Assembly (NCBI GenBank): GCA_009731375.1
Contig: BJOX01000064.1
Span: forward strand, 1,031,906 to 1,052,376
Reading direction: 5' to 3'
Length of the DNA: 20,471 bases
Source: Paulinella micropora
Taxonomy: Eukaryota; Cercozoa; Imbricatea; Euglyphida
A program made the position numbers and the translations under genes. The notes beneath the pieces are model-generated. The model saw only the letters and a list, made by a program, of their open reading frames with translations, was not told the origin of the DNA and did no database searches. This document shows positions 1-6,132 of this stretch, piece by piece; position 1 is the stretch's first letter, and each line of letters opens with the position of its first letter.

Positions 1-1662
1 ATATTAAACCAAAATGGAGGAGATATATTCTTTTCACAGACATCAGGAGATTATCAGTATTTCTTATTTACTCTAAATACCGCTACAAGTGGAACCGCGA
101 ACCAACGAGGTTATGTATTTACGAATGTAGCATCTGATGTAAAAGGGGCGGGACTTTATATTTCAAAACTTTTGGATAATAAAAGTGCTTCGTCTGACAT
201 TGTCCGTTTTAACAATGCTGGCGGTATGCGGTTTTATGGTGCTTTGGATATGAACTCAAACAATATAACAAATGGCGGAACAATAACGGGAACGACAATT
301 ACTTCAACCGCTGGTATGACTACAACAACTTTAACGGCTAGCGATAAAATAACGATAGCACAAGATAAGCCATTAATATTGGGAAGAACAACAAGAGGAT
401 TGGCGGCATACACTGGTGGATTAGAATTATACGGGACATCTGGTGTAGCAGGACCACATATACAAGCATTTACAACAGCTGATCCAAGTTATCCTTGTTT
501 TCAATTAATTAACAATGGTCATAGCGACATATCATTAAAATTTGATTGTTATTGGGACGGAGCAGTTAATGATAAGTCAAGTTCTGCTACCTCAAATTTT
601 ATGATAGCCAAAGGCACTAATCTCCTTTTTCAATATGCGTCAGGAGTAGCGGTAGGAAGTAATATAACATTTAACACCGCAATGACAATTGATAGCACAT
701 CAGGCTTATTAACAACGAAGGCAATAACAGCGAGCGGATTAATAACAGCAAATGCGGGTATATCAACGACAACATTAACAGCAAGCGGATTGATAACGGC
801 AAATGCGGGTATATCTGTTGTTAATAGCACAGTCGACATACGTGGGGAAGCAAGAAGTGGGTCTCATGCTACACCAGTCGGGTTATATGTCACAGGCAAT
901 CTTGGAGCATCTTCTGCTGGTGTTGAATTCAGACACAGCAACGGGACACAGGGAGTTGGTTTTGGTTATAATTCAATATATGCTACGGGGAGCAACACAA
1001 ACCAAGATTTAAATTTTTATGCGAGGGGGACAGGAGTAATCTATGCTCAGAGTGATACAAGCATGACGACAGCATCCAGCGGATTTTTAACATTAAGAAA
1101 AAGACCATCAAATACGACTAACCCACAAATATTTATGAAAGCAGGAAACTCATCAGGTTATGCGGTGGTAATGAATACAGGTGGATTATTACATGCTTGG
1201 TCTACTTCATTGTCAAATGGTGAAAACAATACAGGATATGTTTATTTGTATGCGGGAGCAAATACATGGTCGTCTGGTTCAGACAGGAGATTAAAATCAG
1301 ATATTAAAACACTAGACTGCGGGGATTGTTGCGATAAACTTATGAAAATAAACTGCTGTTCATATTATTTGAAATCAGACGAAAAGAAACAAAAAAAGAA
1401 CCACGGATTTATTGCGGATGAAGTAAAAAAAATATTTCCAGAATTTGTATCTGAAAGTGGAATAAAAGCAGACGATGGAAATGGAAACTTTGAAGGTATA
1501 TCATACACGGACTTCATACCTGTATTTGTCAGCGCTTTTCAACACATGGCGGAAAAGGTAGTTAATTTAGAAAAAGAAAATAATAATCTCATGAATATAC
1601 TACAAGACCAAGCAAATCAATTAGCAGAAATCAGAGCAGTCGTATTTTTAAATGTCAAATAA
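1..1662 (+). CDS. Tail-fibre-like protein with C-terminal S74 (intramolecular chaperone) domain, 5' partial
   Basis: The reading frame is open from the first base of the window, so the N-terminus is missing. The body is Thr/Ala/Gly/Ser/Asn-rich and of fibre type, with units such as LTASGLITANAGIS repeated at a 17-residue period (about 729-815). The C-terminus matches the Peptidase_S74/endosialidase chaperone family: SGSDRRLKSDI, then HGFIADEV, FPEFV and a coiled-coil tail (VVNLEKENNNL). In that family the domain drives trimerisation and then cuts itself off. The expected catalytic Ser is encoded at 1279-1281 and the Lys at 1294-1296, both present. A Cys-rich insert (DCGDCCDKLMKINCCSYY) within the domain is unusual. 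The protein probably forms a trimeric spike or fibre on the virion for host attachment. The stop overlaps the start of the next gene by 11 bases. Confidence 0.8.
   Translation: MLNQNGGDIFFSQTSGDYQYFLFTLNTATSGTANQRGYVFTNVASDVKGAGLYISKLLDNKSASSDIVRFNNAGGMRFYGALDMNSNNITNGGTITGTTITSTAGMTTTTLTASDKITIAQDKPLILGRTTRGLAAYTGGLELYGTSGVAGPHIQAFTTADPSYPCFQLINNGHSDISLKFDCYWDGAVNDKSSSATSNFMIAKGTNLLFQYASGVAVGSNITFNTAMTIDSTSGLLTTKAITASGLITANAGISTTTLTASGLITANAGISVVNSTVDIRGEARSGSHATPVGLYVTGNLGASSAGVEFRHSNGTQGVGFGYNSIYATGSNTNQDLNFYARGTGVIYAQSDTSMTTASSGFLTLRKRPSNTTNPQIFMKAGNSSGYAVVMNTGGLLHAWSTSLSNGENNTGYVYLYAGANTWSSGSDRRLKSDIKTLDCGDCCDKLMKINCCSYYLKSDEKKQKKNHGFIADEVKKIFPEFVSESGIKADDGNGNFEGISYTDFIPVFVSAFQHMAEKVVNLEKENNNLMNILQDQANQLAEIRAVVFLNVK
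729..815 (+). repeat. Tandem 51-nt coding repeat in fibre gene
   Basis: Two near-identical units lie 51 bases apart (AGCGAGCGG at 729 and AGCAAGCGG at 780, both continuing to GCAAATGCGGGTATATC). They encode a 17-residue period, typical of beta-helical fibre shafts. A more diverged unit (TTTTLTASDKITIA) lies upstream, near 325-360. Confidence 0.75.
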
Positions 1663-2005
1663 TACAACTAGACTTCACAGACCACCACCTATTATGGATA
1701 TGGATGGCGAACTAACTCCAGAATTAAAGTCTCGTGTTCTTGAAGTAGAACTAAAGACGGAGGAAAAAAAAGTAGAGCACGAATTGGAAGATAACTGGAA
1801 TTGTTGTTGTATAAAAAACAGACCGACAGACAGCCGACTTATTAAATACTTATTTCAAATGGGTATCATTATTGCCATTATAACCCTTTGTATCGTAAGG
1901 CTATCTGAAAAGAACTTACCTTGTGAGGTAGCCAACACTTATGTCGGAATTTTGACATTGCTTATCGGTATTTGCCTTCCATCGCCTTCTTCAAGTAAGA
2001 AGTGA
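1652..2005 (+). CDS. Small membrane protein with two predicted transmembrane segments
   Basis: This 117-residue protein has a charged N-terminal half (about residues 20-48, Glu/Lys-rich, helical), then a Cys cluster (NCCCIKN) and two hydrophobic stretches, MGIIIAIITLCIV and YVGILTLLIGICLP, separated by about 15 residues. It ends in the basic tail SPSSSKK. The ATG lies inside the last codons of the fibre gene (11-nt overlap), suggesting co-expression. Small membrane proteins ending in a hydrophobic segment plus 'LPSP' beside fibre or capsid genes fit my memory of algal PLV genomes, but I have not searched. A virion or host-membrane role is inferred. The exact family is unknown. Confidence 0.65.
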   Translation: MSNNTTRLHRPPPIMDMDGELTPELKSRVLEVELKTEEKKVEHELEDNWNCCCIKNRPTDSRLIKYLFQMGIIIAIITLCIVRLSEKNLPCEVANTYVGILTLLIGICLPSPSSSKK

Positions 2006-2260
2006 GCACTCGTATAAGTGTATTTTATACCATGAAGCATCACTACCTGAGCACATTAAAGGAATGACTTCATCAAAACTAACACACCAATCACTAAAAG
2101 GTTTATACACACATTTAAATTTGGTTTCTATTCCTTTTTGAATACACCACACACAACTTTCATTTTTTTTATCGCCGACCCGTGAGTAAAAGTCGCAGGC
2201 AGTCCGAGCAGAAATATTAATTAATAAAAAGTTTATTAGCACTAATATAGAGGACATCAT
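1991..2260 (-). CDS. Possible secreted Cys-rich small protein (antisense to its neighbours)
   Basis: This 89-residue reading frame is on the minus strand between two plus-strand genes. It starts with a convincing signal peptide (MMSSILVLINFLLINISA) followed by a Cys-rich region with eight cysteines (ACDF, CVWC, KC, WC, LMC, YEC). The pattern is loosely like PSI/plexin-type cysteine modules, but that is only a resemblance. It fills the gap exactly: it overlaps the end of the membrane-protein gene by 15 bases, and its ATG shares two bases with the ATG of the divergent gene at 2259. The strand is opposite to everything around it, which argues for caution. The signal peptide and Cys spacing argue that it is real. 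Confidence 0.45.
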   Translation of the reverse strand: MMSSILVLINFLLINISARTACDFYSRVGDKKNESCVWCIQKGIETKFKCVYKPFSDWCVSFDEVIPLMCSGSDASWYKIHLYECSLLT

Positions 2261-2621
2261 GGCTGACTATAAATATCAGCGGATTATTTTTCTGAGCAAT
2301 GATTTTGCTGGAGGAAGCAAAACATTTAATAAAAATATTCAAATGTCATTCACACCCACCAAAATGAATGTAAAATTTATCCACTATATGAACGACCAGA
2401 CCGAAACCAAAACCAGAATTCTTTATATGGATAGAATTGGAATTATTGGAACATTTGCGGACAGCACTACAGCAAACATTTCAAATCTCGGTTATAATTT
2501 GGGTGTTGTAGGATGGACAGACGGACAATATACATTTAAAGTCCTTGAAACTGACAGCGGAAATATTGACACAGGAAATTTAGCAGGCCGAATTGTTTTG
2601 TGCCTAGAATTCGTTGCGTAG
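2259..2621 (+). CDS. Small beta-rich hypothetical protein, possible virion component
   Basis: This 120-residue protein has no signal peptide or membrane segment. Alternating hydrophobic residues (RIIFLSNDF, MNVKFIHYM, RIGIIGTF, GRIVLCLEFV) suggest a beta-sandwich. I do not recognise its family. It lies between the fibre/membrane genes and the packaging ATPase on the same strand, so a structural role is plausible. The start ATG overlaps the start of the opposite-strand Cys-rich gene by two bases. The stop codon sits inside a short hairpin (GTTGC-GTA-GCAAC), and a longer hairpin follows at 2669-2727. Confidence 0.6.
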   Translation: MADYKYQRIIFLSNDFAGGSKTFNKNIQMSFTPTKMNVKFIHYMNDQTETKTRILYMDRIGIIGTFADSTTANISNLGYNLGVVGWTDGQYTFKVLETDSGNIDTGNLAGRIVLCLEFVA

Positions 2622-2668
2622 CAACAATGTATGAATTTAGAAATTCATAACTATTCCTCGCTTAGAAT

Positions 2669-2727
2669 GATATTTATCAACTACACTCTCGTTGCTACCG
2701 CAACTCCCGTTTGTTGATAAACATCGA
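2669..2727 (+). terminator. 3' stem-loop element, family member 1
   Basis: The stem TTTATCAAC (2673-2681) pairs perfectly with GTTGATAAA (2713-2721). It opens with GATATTT and closes with AAACATCGA, the same frame as the two elements after the genes ending at 3628 and 4111. The loop contains GCTACCGC and CTCCCGT, also found in the hairpin at 6052-6096. It lies just downstream of the stop at 2621. In giant viruses and virophages, hairpins at gene ends mark transcript 3' ends, so that role is inferred here. Confidence 0.5.
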
Positions 2728-2753
2728 ACACCAATTTATTTAAAACCATAAAG

Positions 2754-2812
2754 AAAAAACGATGGTTTAGAATAAGAGAGAGTGCGACAGCACGAATCGC
2801 AATTCTAAACTA
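2754..2812 (+). promoter_or_regulatory. 5' stem-loop element upstream of the packaging ATPase (copy A)
   Basis: After an A-run and ACGATG, the stem GTTTAGAAT (2765-2773) pairs perfectly with ATTCTAAAC (2802-2810). The loop holds GAGAGTGCGACAGCACGAA, shared almost exactly with copy B before the protease gene (4183-4264). The closing base pair is G-C here and T-A in copy B, a compensatory change. The ATPase ATG at 2816 begins 5 bases after the stem. It could act in transcription or as a 5'-UTR RNA structure. Confidence 0.55.
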
Positions 2813-2815
2813 TCA

Positions 2816-3628
2816 ATGGAAAAAATCAATAATGTCAAGGTGAAGCCAGTAAAACAAGAGGGTGATGGAAACAAAAAAGCCAAGGGTTATAAATTATTCA
2901 ATGAGCCGTATGCTAACATATTTTTGCTTGCCCGTAAGAAGAGCGGTAAGACGACAGCACTCTTTGAAATACTGAAACGGACTACAGACAGAAAAACCCG
3001 CATTGTCATTATTGCTTCAACGATACACAAGGACTACATTTATAAAGCAATGGTAAAGCACTTTAAGAACAGAGGCAACCCGATGGCAATATATACCTTT
3101 CTTAAATCAGATGGTGTTAATGTCATTGATTATGAGTTAGACAAACTGAACAGACATGACGAGCAACACGAAGGAGAAATCAAAGATGAAGAAGAAATAG
3201 AGAAACCACAATTTTTATACTTTGGAAAAGAAGAAAAAAAGAAAACTACAGAACAAAAAGAACGACCCAGCAAGTATATTTCTCCAGAGGTTGTTTTTGT
3301 TTTGGATGATTTAGGGAGCGGATTAAGAGACAAGTCCGTAAGTGATTTGTTAAAAAAGAACAGACACTATAAAAGTAAGGTTATTATGTCTAGTCAGTAT
3401 TTAAACGACCTACGGCCGGAAGCCATTAAGCAGTTAGATTATCTATTAATCTTTCCGGGGCAATCTCAGGACAAAATGGAACTCGTGTATAAACACTTAG
3501 ACTTATCTTTTGACTTTGATTACTTTCTTCAAAAGTATCGCGAAGCAACAAAGGAGAGATTTAATTTTCTTTATGTCTCAAGTGTTGATGATGAGTTAAG
3601 AAAAAATTTTGCTTATCGCATGAAATAA
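2816..3628 (+). CDS. Genome-packaging ATPase (A32 / FtsK-HerA type)
   Basis: This 270-residue P-loop ATPase has Walker A ARKKSGKTT (residues 39-47) and Walker B VVFVLDDLG (159-167), followed by the MSSQYLNDL segment (sensor-like, 191-199) and the QLDYLLIF strand. These fit the A32-like packaging ATPases of PLVs, virophages and Polintons, which pump DNA into the pre-formed capsid. The length is about usual for virophage/PLV copies (roughly 240-300 residues). A charged insert (residues 113-150, rich in Glu and Lys) sits before Walker B. The gene is preceded by stem-loop copy A and followed directly by a 3' stem-loop. All key residues are intact. Confidence 0.9.
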   Translation: MEKINNVKVKPVKQEGDGNKKAKGYKLFNEPYANIFLLARKKSGKTTALFEILKRTTDRKTRIVIIASTIHKDYIYKAMVKHFKNRGNPMAIYTFLKSDGVNVIDYELDKLNRHDEQHEGEIKDEEEIEKPQFLYFGKEEKKKTTEQKERPSKYISPEVVFVLDDLGSGLRDKSVSDLLKKNRHYKSKVIMSSQYLNDLRPEAIKQLDYLLIFPGQSQDKMELVYKHLDLSFDFDYFLQKYREATKERFNFLYVSSVDDELRKNFAYRMK

Positions 3629-3629
3629 T

Positions 3630-3707
3630 GATATTTTTGATGTTTTGTTCTGACTGCCGTCATCACAAAACATCGATGATCATTAAAGCAAAAAAACGAT
3701 GTTTGTT
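3630..3707 (+). terminator. 3' stem-loop element, family member 2, with alternative downstream partner
   Basis: It starts one base after the ATPase stop (TAA 3626-3628). GATGTTTTGT (3639-3648) pairs perfectly with ACAAAACATC (3665-3674). A second segment, CGATGTTTGTT (3697-3707), follows and can also pair with the middle arm, so two exclusive folds are possible. The element is nearly identical to the one at 4113-4157. A further weak stem, TTTGTT (3702-3707) with AACAAA (3723-3728), follows. Confidence 0.5.
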
Positions 3708-3757
3708 GAAGACGAAGTCTGAAACAAAAATCAATATCGAAAATAATTATTTTTTTT

Positions 3758-3773
3758 TCTGTATTATATATTC
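3758..3773 (+). promoter_or_regulatory. Candidate AT-rich promoter upstream of the small basic protein
   Basis: A T-run is followed by TCTGTATTATATATTC, resembling the T-run plus TCTATAAATATATTTC upstream of the major capsid gene (7015-7030). It lies about 85 bases before the ATG at 3857. The call rests only on similarity between these two sites. Confidence 0.3.
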
Positions 3774-3856
3774 ATCTATCTTTTATGGTAGTAAAAACAA
3801 CTCGCGTTGAAGTCATTCCAACAATCGGCAAACGAACAATTAACTAAAGCACAAAC

Positions 3857-4111
3857 ATGGCTGGAGGCAAAAAGAAGACTGGTCGCAAGAAGAAGCAAGG
3901 AGGCAAGGGACAAGCAGGTGGTAAAATCAACTGGCAAAAAGTTGGGAAAACGGTCTTTGCCGTTGATAAATTTCTTCGCGGTAATAAGTTAATCTCAAGG
4001 ACTGCGGGAGCATTAAGTAGCGTCGGGGTTCCTTACGCAGGTAGTGTTGGTGCTGTAGCATCAAGACTGGGGTATGGTAAGCAGAGAGGACGTGGAGCAC
4101 TCAAATTCTAA
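3857..4111 (+). CDS. Small basic Gly/Lys-rich protein, possible core or DNA-binding virion protein
   Basis: This 84-residue protein has a strongly basic N-terminus (GGKKKTGRKKKQGGKGQ) followed by a moderately hydrophobic segment (VGKTVFAVDKFL) and an Ala/Gly/Ser-rich tail ending in a basic patch (GYGKQRGRGALKF). It resembles in composition the small basic core proteins encoded beside capsid genes in PLVs and adenovirus-like viruses, but I cannot assign a named family. The ATG at 3857 is in good context (AAACATGGC). A longer overlapping frame starting at 3807 is less likely because it runs through the same Lys-rich DNA with no recognisable feature. It lies between the ATPase and the protease, in the particle module. 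A 3' stem-loop follows the stop immediately. Confidence 0.65.
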   Translation: MAGGKKKTGRKKKQGGKGQAGGKINWQKVGKTVFAVDKFLRGNKLISRTAGALSSVGVPYAGSVGAVASRLGYGKQRGRGALKF

Positions 4112-4112
4112 A

Positions 4113-4157
4113 GATATTTTTGATATTTTGTTCTGACTTCGTCATCACAAAACATCG
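4113..4157 (+). terminator. 3' stem-loop element, family member 3
   Basis: Two bases after the stop at 4111, a near-copy of the 3630 element occurs: GATATTTTGT (4122-4131) opposite ACAAAACATC (4147-4156), with one mismatch and the same loop core (TCTGACT...CGTCATC). AAAACATCG (4149-4157) can instead pair over 9 bases with CGATGTTTT (4189-4197) in the next element. Confidence 0.5.
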
Positions 4158-4182
4158 ATGACCATTATTTTTTCCTGAAATA

Positions 4183-4264
4183 AAAAAACGATGTTTTAGA
4201 ATATAGATTCAACAAGTTGAATCCATAGCGAGAGTGCGACAGCATGAAGCGCAATTCTAAAATA
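4183..4264 (+). promoter_or_regulatory. 5' stem-loop element at the protease start (copy B)
   Basis: The stem TTTTAGAAT (4194-4202) pairs with ATTCTAAAA (4254-4262). The shared loop block GAGAGTGCGACAGCATGAA is present. Copy B has an extra inner hairpin absent from copy A (GATTCAAC at 4206-4213, GTTGAATC at 4216-4223). The protease ATG (4244) lies inside the loop, while in copy A the matching triplet is ACG and translation starts after the stem. Confidence 0.55.
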
Positions 4265-6058
4265 TCAAAGAAACAGAAATTAAGACCCCCGCGGGTTTAT
4301 AGGAATAAAAGCGGGAAGCCGTATATTATCCAGAAGGATAAAAAATATTATCTTAATTTCGGTAAGAAAACAAATGATATGAGCACACTTCAAATTGTTA
4401 AACTTTTTATGAAATACTTAAGCAGACCAAAATCAAAGCGGACACCTAAGCGAAAAGAAGACTTAAGAAAAGTCCAGAGTTTGTCGGAGATTGAGCAAAA
4501 TACTAGAACTGCCATTAATGACCNNNNNNNNNNNNNNNNNNNNNNNNNNNNNNNNNNNNNNNNNNNNNNNNNNNNNNNNNNNNNNNNNNNNNNNNNNNNN
4601 NNNNNNNNNNNNNNNNNNNNNNNNNNNNNNNNNNNNNNNNNNNNNNNNNNNNNNNNNNNNNNNNNNNNNNNNNNNNNNNNNNNNNNNNNNNNNNNNNNNN
4701 NNNNNNNNNNNNNNNNNNNNNNNNNNNNNNNNNNNNNNNNNNNNNNNNNNNNNNNNNNNNNNNNNNNNNNNNNNNNNNNNNNNNNNNNNNNNNNNNNNNN
4801 NNNNNNNNNNNNNNNNNNNNNNNNNNNNNNNNNNNNNNNNNNNNNNNNNNNNNNNNNNNNNNNNNNNNNNNNNNNNNNNNNNNNNNNNNNNNNNNNNNNN
4901 NNNNNNNNNNNNNNNNNNNNNNNNNNNNNNNNNNNNGCATTTTCAAAAACTTATCACCCAAACATTACTATAAAAGAGTTAGCACAGGCTTTAAAAAAGA
5001 GACTAGATAGTGATGGACATAAAAAATTAAATTACAAAGACACTTCAAAGTGGATTATTGACATGATTAAAAGGTTTAATATTGATGTTGGAAATGAAAA
5101 GGAAAACGTAAAAAGAAAAGTAGCGGATTATGCTAGATATGAAGATTATATGGGTATTAATGTGCAAAAAGGTAGTGGAGCGAAGACATTAGAAGAATTA
5201 ATTGATAAGGTATTTTCAATAGCGAAAATAAAAAAATACTTAGCCCGCAAAGATTGGAAACACACAATGAATAAAAAGGATTTTGTAAAAACTCTAACTA
5301 GCAAAATGACAATAGACCCAAATGTTGATAAACAAGTTTCAAATGATTTGAATATTGACGAGGGAATGCCACTGGAGGGGGTTCCACCCCCTACCATACC
5401 CCCGAGCGTCGCGGAGACACCGCAACCCCCGCCACCAGAGCCGGCAACAGATACGACTACACCGCCAGACCGAACACCACCAGAGGATACGACCATACCA
5501 CCGAGTGTCGCGGAGACACCAGAGCCACAACAAGCAGAGCCAGAGCAACCACAGCAAGAGGGTGAGGGGCGGGGACTAATGACTTATGAAATAGACAACA
5601 TAATGAAAAGATATGGATGGTATCTCGGAGCAATAGCCAGTGATGAAATCTACAAACTAAATCCAGAAAAAAGAAAGCGATACGGATTTATTATGAATAC
5701 AGACCCGAGCAACAAAAAAGGACAGCACTGGATGGCAATATGGATAAGTCTAGATAAAGACAGGAGTGTTGAAGTGTATGACCCTTTGGCTGAATATCAA
5801 CCGACTGAAGACTTTCAACAACAAATGAAACAACTAATAGATAAAAGTCACCCCGATAGTTATTTGTTAATGAAGGTTAATCAAGTAAAACAACAATCTG
5901 ATACAAGCGACACATGCGGATGGTTTGCTATGCGCTTTTTAATGGAGCGGGCGAAAGGAGTGCGATTTAAGTTTGCAAGCGGTTATACGGACTTAAAAGA
6001 AGAAGAAGCGGAGAAATTAAAAGCACAGAATGGCTACGGATTTGACACTTATTTGTAA
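4244..6058 (+). CDS. Ulp1/adenain-like cysteine protease (maturation protease), with assembly gap
   Basis: The C-terminal domain has the catalytic order of the C48/adenain clan: His in GQHWMAIW (about residue 495), Asp in VEVYDPL (about 513), a Gln-rich segment before the nucleophile (VKQQSD) and Cys in DTCGWFAMRF (about 558). Such proteases cleave capsid precursors in virophages, PLVs and adenoviruses. The N-terminus is basic (RNSKISKKQKLRPPRVYRNKSGKPYI). A Pro/Thr/Glu-rich linker (about 5370-5560), with the repeat TIPPSVAETP, separates it from the catalytic domain. A run of 413 N (4524-4936) removes an unknown stretch. The frame is the same on both sides, but the true length is uncertain. 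The 604-residue size is long for the family, suggesting an extra N-terminal domain. Codons 4285-4298 and 5374-5404 overlap GC-rich repeats also found in another gene. Confidence 0.8.
   Translation: MKRNSKISKKQKLRPPRVYRNKSGKPYIIQKDKKYYLNFGKKTNDMSTLQIVKLFMKYLSRPKSKRTPKRKEDLRKVQSLSEIEQNTRTAINDXXXXXXXXXXXXXXXXXXXXXXXXXXXXXXXXXXXXXXXXXXXXXXXXXXXXXXXXXXXXXXXXXXXXXXXXXXXXXXXXXXXXXXXXXXXXXXXXXXXXXXXXXXXXXXXXXXXXXXXXXXXXXXXXXXXXXXXXXXAFSKTYHPNITIKELAQALKKRLDSDGHKKLNYKDTSKWIIDMIKRFNIDVGNEKENVKRKVADYARYEDYMGINVQKGSGAKTLEELIDKVFSIAKIKKYLARKDWKHTMNKKDFVKTLTSKMTIDPNVDKQVSNDLNIDEGMPLEGVPPPTIPPSVAETPQPPPPEPATDTTTPPDRTPPEDTTIPPSVAETPEPQQAEPEQPQQEGEGRGLMTYEIDNIMKRYGWYLGAIASDEIYKLNPEKRKRYGFIMNTDPSNKKGQHWMAIWISLDKDRSVEVYDPLAEYQPTEDFQQQMKQLIDKSHPDSYLLMKVNQVKQQSDTSDTCGWFAMRFLMERAKGVRFKFASGYTDLKEEEAEKLKAQNGYGFDTYL
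4524..4936. other. Assembly gap (413 N)
   Basis: A run of N inside the protease gene. The size is probably an estimate, so feature lengths across it are approximate. Confidence 0.98.
5374..5404 (+). repeat. 31-bp GC-rich palindromic element, copy 1
   Basis: It matches the reverse complement of 10123-10153 at 30 of 31 bases. The core GGGGGT-TCC-ACCCCC can form a hairpin. It lies in the Pro-rich linker of the protease, read as EGVPPPTIPP. The neighbouring bases (CCGAGCGTCGCGGAGACACC) recur in near-copy at about 5500-5520. Confidence 0.8.
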
Positions 6059-6096
6059 ATCCACACTCCCGCTACCGCTCCCGTGTGTTTTACAAA
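6052..6096 (+). terminator. Hairpin overlapping the protease stop codon
   Basis: TTTGTAAA (6052-6059, containing the TAA stop) pairs with TTTACAAA (6089-6096), and CACAC (6062-6066) with GTGTG (6083-6087), separated by a small bulge. The loop carries GCTACCGC and CTCCCG, as in the loop of the 2669-2727 element. It is a likely 3'-end signal. Confidence 0.5.
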
Positions 6097-6132
6097 CTTC
6101 ATTTTTGAAAAAAAATATTTAATAATATAACA

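Noticed and set aside
630-839. Minus-strand open frame opposite the fibre gene
   Set aside because: It is a shadow of the repeat-rich fibre coding strand; its repeated peptide simply mirrors the 51-nt repeat.
3628-3810. Short plus-strand frame directly after the ATPase
   Set aside because: It crosses the conserved 3' stem-loop and low-complexity T-runs; no protein-like pattern.
3807-3992. Alternative frame overlapping the small basic protein
   Set aside because: It reads the same Lys/Gly-rich DNA one base out of step, has no recognisable feature and has a poorer start context than the ATG at 3857.
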